Source of the DNA: Acanthochlamys bracteata
Lineage: Eukaryota; Streptophyta; Magnoliopsida; Pandanales; Velloziaceae
Direction of reading: 5' to 3'
Assembly: GCA_019914995.1 (NCBI GenBank)
Contig: CM034143.1
Location: forward strand, 684,501-748,500
Length of the DNA: 64,000 nucleotides
Below the pieces are notes generated by a model. The model was not told the DNA's origin, ran no database searches, and saw nothing but the letters and a program-made list of their open reading frames with translations. Below, one piece after another: positions 57,501 through 64,000 of the stretch (the stretch's first letter is position 1; each line of letters opens with the position of its first letter). Both the position numbers and the translations under genes were made by a program.

Positions 57501-60500
57501 ATTTTAATTCAATCGGAACACGAATCGACCTCCATCCGGCCACTTGATCAAGATGACTCAAATATGGCCGGAGAAACCGATGGAGTACATATATCCTATC
57601 CATAGATATATATAGTCATTTCTCTTCTAAACAGCAGCAAAGAAACAAGAGTTTTCTATTTAAATTTTCTTTTGCGCAGAAAGTTTCCTTTTACAACTTT
57701 AGGATGCCTTATCTGAATTTCATAAAATGTAATGACTTCAGGTAATCAACTACATAGTGCTTTATTTGCAACATATAATGTTTCTCACATGATCCGATTC
57801 CAACATATTAGCAGTCACTAGCCAGCTGCTAAAAGGATTTGCTTCTGAAATTTTAGCAGAAGTTAAGATTGCTTGCAAAAGTGCCACAACGGCATTGAGC
57901 CATTAATACAATGTGACGACAGAAGATTCTTATGCTCTTCTTTATTCGTATTGTTTGTTAAATATGTCAAACAAGGGGACCTCATATCATCACAAAGACA
58001 CCTGTATAAAAGCACGACAAAATTCCTCAAACCGTTTAGATAAATCAAACTCTATAGGTTAAGCTTGTTTTAGCAACATCAAACAAAAATGCAAATGAAG
58101 TTCCCCCCAACTCCAATTCCTTCTCTTACTATGAACAGGGCAGCAGCCATATGCATTTAGTATAAGGTCCACCAAGGCCCATCTGTTTACCTAAGAGCTC
58201 AATAACACATCACCATTAGCCTAACACCACTTATACGTTAAGAAGTCAAAATGTTAGAAGTCAACAACTTTAAAATTACTTGAGTTCCTTACTTCAAAAT
58301 CTTTGTTTAAGCTGACAAGCAATAAAAAGTAATAAAAAAAGAAGAGTTTTATGTAAGACAACAGAAAGGAGGAAACATAAAACAGTTCATGAATCCTTTT
58401 AGGAAAAGTATCACCAACACCATGGTTATCCACAAAGGATGTTGCAAGAGCTTCAGAGCAAAATTCAGGCTTTAGTTGGTACTAGAATTCAGCGAAACAA
58501 GGATGCTGCTATTGCTAATAGCCTATTTTATAATGACATGCAACCTACTTAAAAGATTTAAGGAGAGAAGAACTTTGAATCAAGACAGGAACAATAGTAA
58601 AAGAATGAACCTTGCAACCTGTAAGCCAGAGTAATTTTTTAATGCTTACTCTTACTCATAAAAACTATAGCGTATGCTGCAGAAACTACTCCTTACAGTA
58701 TTAGCTTGATATCAAAAGTACCAAATCAATCAGGATAATCTTTACTTAAACTGAAAGACCTACAATACACTTGTCAGCATTTTACAAATAGTATAGGTAC
58801 AAAAATCTCAGGATAGCCCAAGCGTAGAACAATCTAAAATGCAGCAATACCTCTTCAATGACATTCATAAGGTGCCTACACATTCCTTGGCGTCGGCGTT
58901 CTCTCGAAGTTGCAATAAGAGGCATCTCTGCCAGTCTAACGCCATGTACCCTGTGTGGCTGACAGTAAGCATCTACGTGCAATGTGGCAAATTAAAGTGT
59001 GCACCCATATGCATATATGGGTAATAGCATGCTTCGAAATATGTAAGATTTACGTGTACAGATACATGTCTTTGAATGAAATTACTGTATGACCTATATT
59101 CAATAGCAAATGAAAATTGCTATTATGTAACAGAAACCAGAAAGAATTGTGGTTCTCCAAAATAGTAAGTAGGCAAGCACATTATTGCCAAGCCAGGAAA
59201 ATATAGTCAAAAATTGGTTATAATTAAGGAAACACCTAAAAAACAGGAGTAGATCGATGATATGTCTAACTAGAGTTAATTGAAATGAACAAAAAGGATA
59301 AAGAAACAAATCACATTAAAAAAATTAAAATAAAAAAGTATATATAGATAAACAAAACTTGAGACCCCCATTTGTAGTATAGATTGATTACTACAAAAAT
59401 TGGTTACATATTGCATCATTCATGTCCAGCATGTGCAATAATGACTTACAGTATGGTCACTTTCTACAGATAAAGCACGAGCATAATGCAGCAAGTTCTC
59501 TCAGAGTAATATCTGCTCATTCAGTATGATCAAGAGACGATAGTAAACTAGGAGGATGGTGAAGATGGTCAGGTAGTATACAAAGAAGGGGAAGGAGAAT
59601 CCAAGATGAGCATACACAATTTGCACAAGCAAAAGGAAGATCATAGGCAGCTGGCAATGAATTTGAGAGACATCAAATTAAATTGATACAGAGCAGCACC
59701 AGCTTTGCATCTTTGAATCATTTGGGGAAACGATAGCCATTGTACAGCATGCTTCCTTATTACTGCAGTCGTCATATTTAGCAAGTGAAAATCCTTGCTG
59801 GAATCTCATTTCATTGAGGAAAGAAAGAACTTGCGGGTATCCCATTCACATGCATATTTTGAGCTTTTAAATAGCTTTGCAGCAAAGAACTACACTTCAA
59901 CTTAAAGCATTCATATCAACATTGTTATTCAATTACAGTTTCAATCCAAAATATCCCTAGCCACATAGTAGGATAAAATATCACAACAAGAAAAAAATAA
60001 AAGTAATCTCCTCCATAAACAGAACAAATTCTTTTCCATATATCGAATTTGCCCATTATTAATAGATGGCGAATAAACAGAATCACCTGAATCCAGAGAA
60101 GCAATGATATGGCAATGAACAATTAATATATTTACTACGATCAAAAAATAAAATTTACCTGATGGATGCAACAGATATGAGTTCATCACCCTTCTCCAAG
60201 ACAGCAGTGTAAAATCCTTTGTAGTTTAAGCGTGCAAACTTTGAACTGAAGCACATAGATGGCAAAGATTGAGAAATGATACTTTAAAAGAAAACAATAA
60301 AGATAGGAAACCATTTCCAAAACACATGCAAATCTACTTGGAAAAGATGTTGCCTTATATATCTATGAATTTTCGCAAAAAGAGAGTTAGAAGGGGCACA
60401 GAACAATCTTATAAAAATTTCTAGTTTAATAACTGGTCTATGCCTGACTGAATATATAGCCACAGTAGAGCACAATGCCGTGAGAGGATACGTCTAGCTG

Positions 60501-63500
60501 ATTGCACTTAGCAGGGGAAGGCTTGGTTGTTCTTGCTAATGAAGTAAACCCAAAGGCATACTGCACCCATCTACTTAACCCGATTTGATACTTCCCTATC
60601 CAATGTAACTTACCATATATTGCTCCATGATAGTACAAATAGTTGCGATATGTTGAAACTGTATCCTGAGGCTACTTCATAGAGCATGCCCTAGCCTTAC
60701 AAAATTTAGGTATGCCCTGGGGATGTCAGATTTTATTTTTGTTGGTTGAAGATACGTTTAGTCAAATGTAAGTTGGGTAATCATGTATGCATCATAAGAC
60801 AAGCATATTACATACAACACGAGACACTCAGGATGTTGATATAAAAGTGAAATTCGTGTAAGCATGCATTAACTCATTGCTCATCTACAGACTAGTTATA
60901 ATTGATGTCTAGTTGATAAGAACTAAGACCCTGTTTGGGATAGCTGAACAAGTAGAGCTCTTTGGAAAAAAGGAGAATTTTTTTTTTTTTTTTTGGGGGA
61001 AAAAAAGAGCTTGCATGTATAATTATTCCATGATATACAATTCACCTATACCCCTCCAAAATTTTGAAAATTTTCTGTGACACTGTGCATGACTTTTTTG
61101 GGCTTGAAAAGCCCAAAGCTGGGCTGAAAAGCCATGCCAAACAGCCATTAAGGTAAGGTTTAATTTTTTCTTGGGTCATTAGGAAAGCACATTTGCTTCA
61201 TCCTCAGTAACACAATACCCAATAACAATTTCCTCTAGGTCATCAAATTATATATATGAGAACCTAAAGCAGGAAAGAAACATGTGAGGGCTACATACTA
61301 GGGAATCCGATATATAGAGAGTTCATAAGATTAACTTGCAAAAAGAAAGTGACAAGAGGAGGAGTATGGGAGAAGAAGCATACCTCCAATTGTATAGGAC
61401 TTGGGGTATCATGTCTATACCAGTCCTTGGATCTATCATGGGGAGAAAGCATTCCTCCATAAGTGTCAAAGCAATTGCTAGTTTAGTATTGCATTCTGCC
61501 ATCAATGCAACTTTTGATGCCGAAATCGCTCTATTGGCAAAAGACTTGCGATCATAATCAATACATCTCAAAATGCTCCAACAGAGACCATTGCTGATAG
61601 AGTTTGCTACACCAACTCTAGAATGAAGACTCGAATATACCTAAACAATCAAGAAAAGAAATTTGTTTCCAAATAAGGCAAATAAACCATAAACGAAGAG
61701 GCTAAAATAGCCCCTTATGCTAAAGAATTAAAGGAATTATTAATGATGTGAATTCTTAAAGACAATGTCAATCATACGATTGCACCTTCATGTCCCTCAA
61801 ACAATTTAAATCATGAATGCTTCTAAACTATCATACCTGACTTCAAGAAAGCCATTATCAGTATATAAAGAATTATCTCATGAAGGAATGTCTTGTAAAC
61901 TACTTCTGACATGAAATCCTGATGGGTGTAAAATTCCAGAATATAAGAAAGCACATATTAAAGCCAGGAGAAGCATACCTCTTGACATTCTCCTCCACAG
62001 AACCATGTGCTAGATCCAACTTCCCCCATACATGAGGCCTGGCTCATGCAGTTATCATGATCTGGATGTAAACAATGAGATGCATATCACAAAAATAGCT
62101 TTAAGTAAGAAACCTCTATTTCAAGACAAAGGCGTCCAACATATTGTAGATCACATACATCTTTATTTGGAGGCCCAATTTGCAAAATAACAATCTTAAA
62201 ATAAAACAAAATAAAATAAAATAAAATAAGAAGCAAGAGAAAACAACAAAGACTTGAGAACTTGCATTTATTTTCACACAGAGAACATTCTAAAATGGCA
62301 GACGTTCTTGAGGAATCTTTAGGATCAGCCACATCACCACATGCCCGGCAAATGCAATTTGAGCAGTACCAGTTGCCTTCTGGGAATTCCTGGAAGCAAA
62401 GAAGAAAGCCATCTTATATATACATTTAGTTGCACAGGAAAAGTACTTTAAGTCAAATATACCAAGACTGCTAATGTAAGCTTCGAGTTAAAGCCTTTTT
62501 GCCCTTGCAGATGGTGGTACAGGGTGAGAGTTAGCTTCTCATCAGCCTGTCTTTTAGGCCAGACCAGAAACCACATATAAGGATATAAGCTTATTGTGGT
62601 GAATTGACCACCTCAAGTTGAGTAAAATATAAATTTCACATAAGCATCCAAGCAGAAACTTAGATACCTAATGACATGCAAATTCTTTTTTCCCCACTAT
62701 CATCCATGACTGTCTTTAACCTCATATGATAATTTTAACTAAAGAGCCATTACATTGTATAGCCCATATCAAACCAGGGGCTCTGACGATAACATTCTTG
62801 AAAAATCTATAGCATCAAAAGGTCAATGAAAACCATAGTCTAATGATAGAGGATGCCACAAAAACAGTATCCAGGTAGTTTGCAGACACTAGAGCAGAGG
62901 AATAGGCAAAGCATGACTTTGCTTCATTTCAAAGGGCATCTTGTGTGATGTTGTACACGCAGAAAAAGGAGCAAGATAAAAGAAAGAAGCAAAAAAGTAC
63001 AGGCATGCTGATACAACAAAACTAAAATCAAGACTAATGTAATTCAGCTTACTTTCAACAGAAACTATTCAAACAAAGCAAGAAATGTTACGGTCACCTA
63101 CCTGATCAGGTAGGCATCCTTGATGATAAGTAGATGGACAATCATCACAGCATATCAGCTCACCACCATCACCACAAAGCCCACAAGTATCATCATTTTG
63201 ATCCATCTCATTATCAGTCGCCCTCACGCTACCTTTTCTTGCCTTATATTCAGCAGACCAAGCCAGAAGTTGTCTGCTGGTATAGGATTCTTTCTGATTC
63301 ACAAACAGATTCCTCGAGGATCGCTTTAACTTTGAGCCAGTATGAACCTTAAACTCAGAAACTGAAAAGAGTTTGATGCAGCATTTACAAAGAATCCCTT
63401 CATGACTGACTGATCCTTCTTTCACGACTTCATCAGTCTTTGGGTCACAGAATTCAATATCATCTTTTGGAGACAAAGCGCCCATCTCAATCAACCAGCA

Positions 63501-64000
63501 AAAAACAGTCCGTGCACCTGAAGAAGATCGCCTACCATTCACAGAGAGGTTTCCTCCTTTTCCAGGTGTCCTTGGGAGCAGTTTGCAACTTCCAATCTGA
63601 TCTTTGAGCTTTCTCAATGCTTTGTATTGAGAAGCACCTATCTTTGAAGGAGGCCTTATTGAGGACCTGGTGCTTTTCTTCTTTATCAAGGCAGTAATAA
63701 GAAGATCATCATCATGTATTATATAGCGAGGCCTTCTTCTCCAATTATTCTTTTGATTACTTGAATTCAAGCTCTTCGAATCACCTTCCTTCTTCATCGA
63801 ATTGGAGTTTCGCATGTCTTCTTGAGTCCGATTGGTATCAAATGAAGCATTACTTGTTTCATCAACCAAAGGCATAGTGTGACCATCCTTGGTACCTTGC
63901 CTACCAACCTTGGTCTCTGATTTCACAAGCATGCTATGCGTGTTGGTAACAGAACCAGCTTCCAGTGACGGAGACATATCTACTGGCTGAACTCTTGAAA
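54583..64000 (-). CDS. IDM1: IDM1-like PHD-finger histone acetyltransferase (5' part outside window)
   Basis: Exons on the - strand: right edge to 63102, 62389-62266, 62061-61979, 61640-61384, 60245-60159, 58950-58851, 54907-54712 and a short last exon 54596-54583. Seen in order: a Ser/Lys-rich region, a TDBD/Jas-like block ([23 protein letters not shown]), a PHD finger ([17 protein letters not shown] with [10 protein letters not shown]), a second Cys-rich part (CSLCENKYHDNC), and a GNAT domain ([43 protein letters not shown] for acetyl-CoA, GFGFELID). IDM1/ROS4 acetylates H3 to favour ROS1-type active DNA demethylation; the specific motifs match it better than related PHD-GNAT genes. The intron 62265-62062 begins with GC. 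A 3938-bp intron (58850-54908) splits the GNAT domain and holds repeats. The frame ends shortly after [13 protein letters not shown], earlier than in IDM1. Confidence 0.9.
55006..55552. mobile_element. 547-bp element with GGGTGGCAA inverted ends in an IDM1 intron
   Basis: Starts GGGTGGCAATTCGGG and ends AAATTTGCCACCC, flanked on both sides by TTAT. Both subterminal zones are packed with GGGTC/GACCC motifs, several as the palindrome GGGTCGACCC, around an AT-rich centre. Such ends and clustered subterminal motifs are those of non-autonomous hAT-type elements common in plants. No transposase frame. Confidence 0.8.
56934..56955. repeat. (AT)n microsatellite at the fold-back insertion point
   Basis: About eleven AT units directly abut the left end of the fold-back element; a shorter TATATATAT run follows its right end at 57358-57368. 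Confidence 0.85.
56956..57357. mobile_element. Long fold-back (hairpin) element in a TA microsatellite
   Basis: Left arm 56956-57134 and right arm 57178-57357 are inverted copies of about 179 bp with, by eye, well over 80 percent identity (the stretch around GTTGGATATGAAGAACTATG is exact), separated by a loop of about 43 bp. Ends are GGGGGGATAGAGGCATTCAC and the complement of GGGAGTGCATCTATCCCTCC. It interrupts (TA)n, as in Micron-type MITEs. If transcribed with the IDM1 intron it would form a long hairpin that could feed small-RNA production. Confidence 0.85.
57369..57612. mobile_element. Related element carrying a single arm of the fold-back
   Basis: Inner part 57452-57556 follows the left arm of the neighbouring fold-back (CACCATTGGATATG, AACTATGAGTTG, CACTTGATCAAGATGAC). 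Its own inverted ends are different: GATAGAATATATGCACTC with GGTTTCTCCGGC at the left and GCCGGAGAAACC with GAGTACATATATCCTATC at the right. It also ends in TA-rich sequence (ATAGATATATATAG). Confidence 0.7.
60929..61145. mobile_element. MITE with CTGTTTGG ends in an IDM1 intron
   Basis: Left end CCCTGTTTGGGATAGCTGAA and right end, complemented, GGCTGTTTGGCATGGCTTTT form inverted repeats of about 18 bp around a 215-bp body with a long T run and the self-complementary GGGCTTGAAAAGCCC. It lies in intron 61383-60246. Superfamily probably hAT-like, uncertain. Confidence 0.65.
62204..62229. repeat. (AAAAT)n microsatellite in an IDM1 intron
   Basis: About five AAAAT units within the intron that starts with GC, between exons 62389-62266 and 62061-61979. 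Confidence 0.8.

Noticed and set aside
1..64000. tRNA, rRNA, CRISPR arrays, LTR retrotransposon or viral genes
   Set aside because: Looked for B-box-like GGTTCGAATCC, LTR/primer-binding signatures, reverse transcriptase or integrase motifs and regularly spaced repeats; none seen by eye.

Overview
The window is nuclear DNA of a flowering plant, very probably a eudicot. It is AT-rich, its genes carry many short GT-AG introns, and its proteins are plant families such as the ABCG25-type abscisic acid exporter, a dirigent protein, a PSK SIMULATOR protein and an IDM1-type PHD/acetyltransferase. The species cannot be told from the sequence. There is no bacterial-style operon, CRISPR array, rRNA or tRNA gene that I could see.

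Layout. + strand: an RMR-type PA/TM/RING-H2 vacuolar sorting receptor (875-3589, with its ancestral C-terminal tail now out of frame to 3918); transportin-1 (5792-16611, 29 exons, 894 aa); cystathionine beta-lyase (18243-22639, 13 exons, 462 aa). - strand: an ABCG25-like half-size ABC transporter (27472 to 23037, 4 exons, 664 aa), convergent with the lyase. + strand: QCR8 of respiratory complex III (31889-33260, 2 exons, 72 aa). - strand: a one-exon dirigent protein (34684-34112), a PSI1-like protein (42860 to 36995, 12 coding exons plus a leader intron, 654 aa), an intron-containing decayed copy of the tyrosine phosphatase PTP1 (about 50446 to 46756), and an IDM1-like histone acetyltransferase gene that enters from beyond the right edge and ends near 54583, followed by what looks like its own eroded C-terminal coding tail (about 54580-53733). 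Exon borders were placed by hand from splice dinucleotides, reading frame and recalled family conservation. Every intact gene closes exactly in frame.

Between and inside the genes are many small non-autonomous DNA transposons (MITEs): a family with termini GGGCGTGTTTCAAA (three good copies, one inside a lyase intron), a very AT-rich family of about 250 bp in the gene-poor spacers, a 400-bp fold-back element sitting in a TA microsatellite next to a half-copy of itself, a 547-bp element with GGGTGGCAA termini, and two smaller elements. The fold-back and the GGGTGGCAA element both lie in the 3.9-kb intron that splits the IDM1 acetyltransferase domain.

The genes are functionally unrelated housekeeping, hormone-transport and chromatin genes, as is normal for a plant chromosome arm; I see no gene cluster or new multi-gene system. 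The most informative signals are gene decay (the PTP1 relic with at least seven lesions, the IDM1 tail, the frameshifted RMR tail) and the MITE content.
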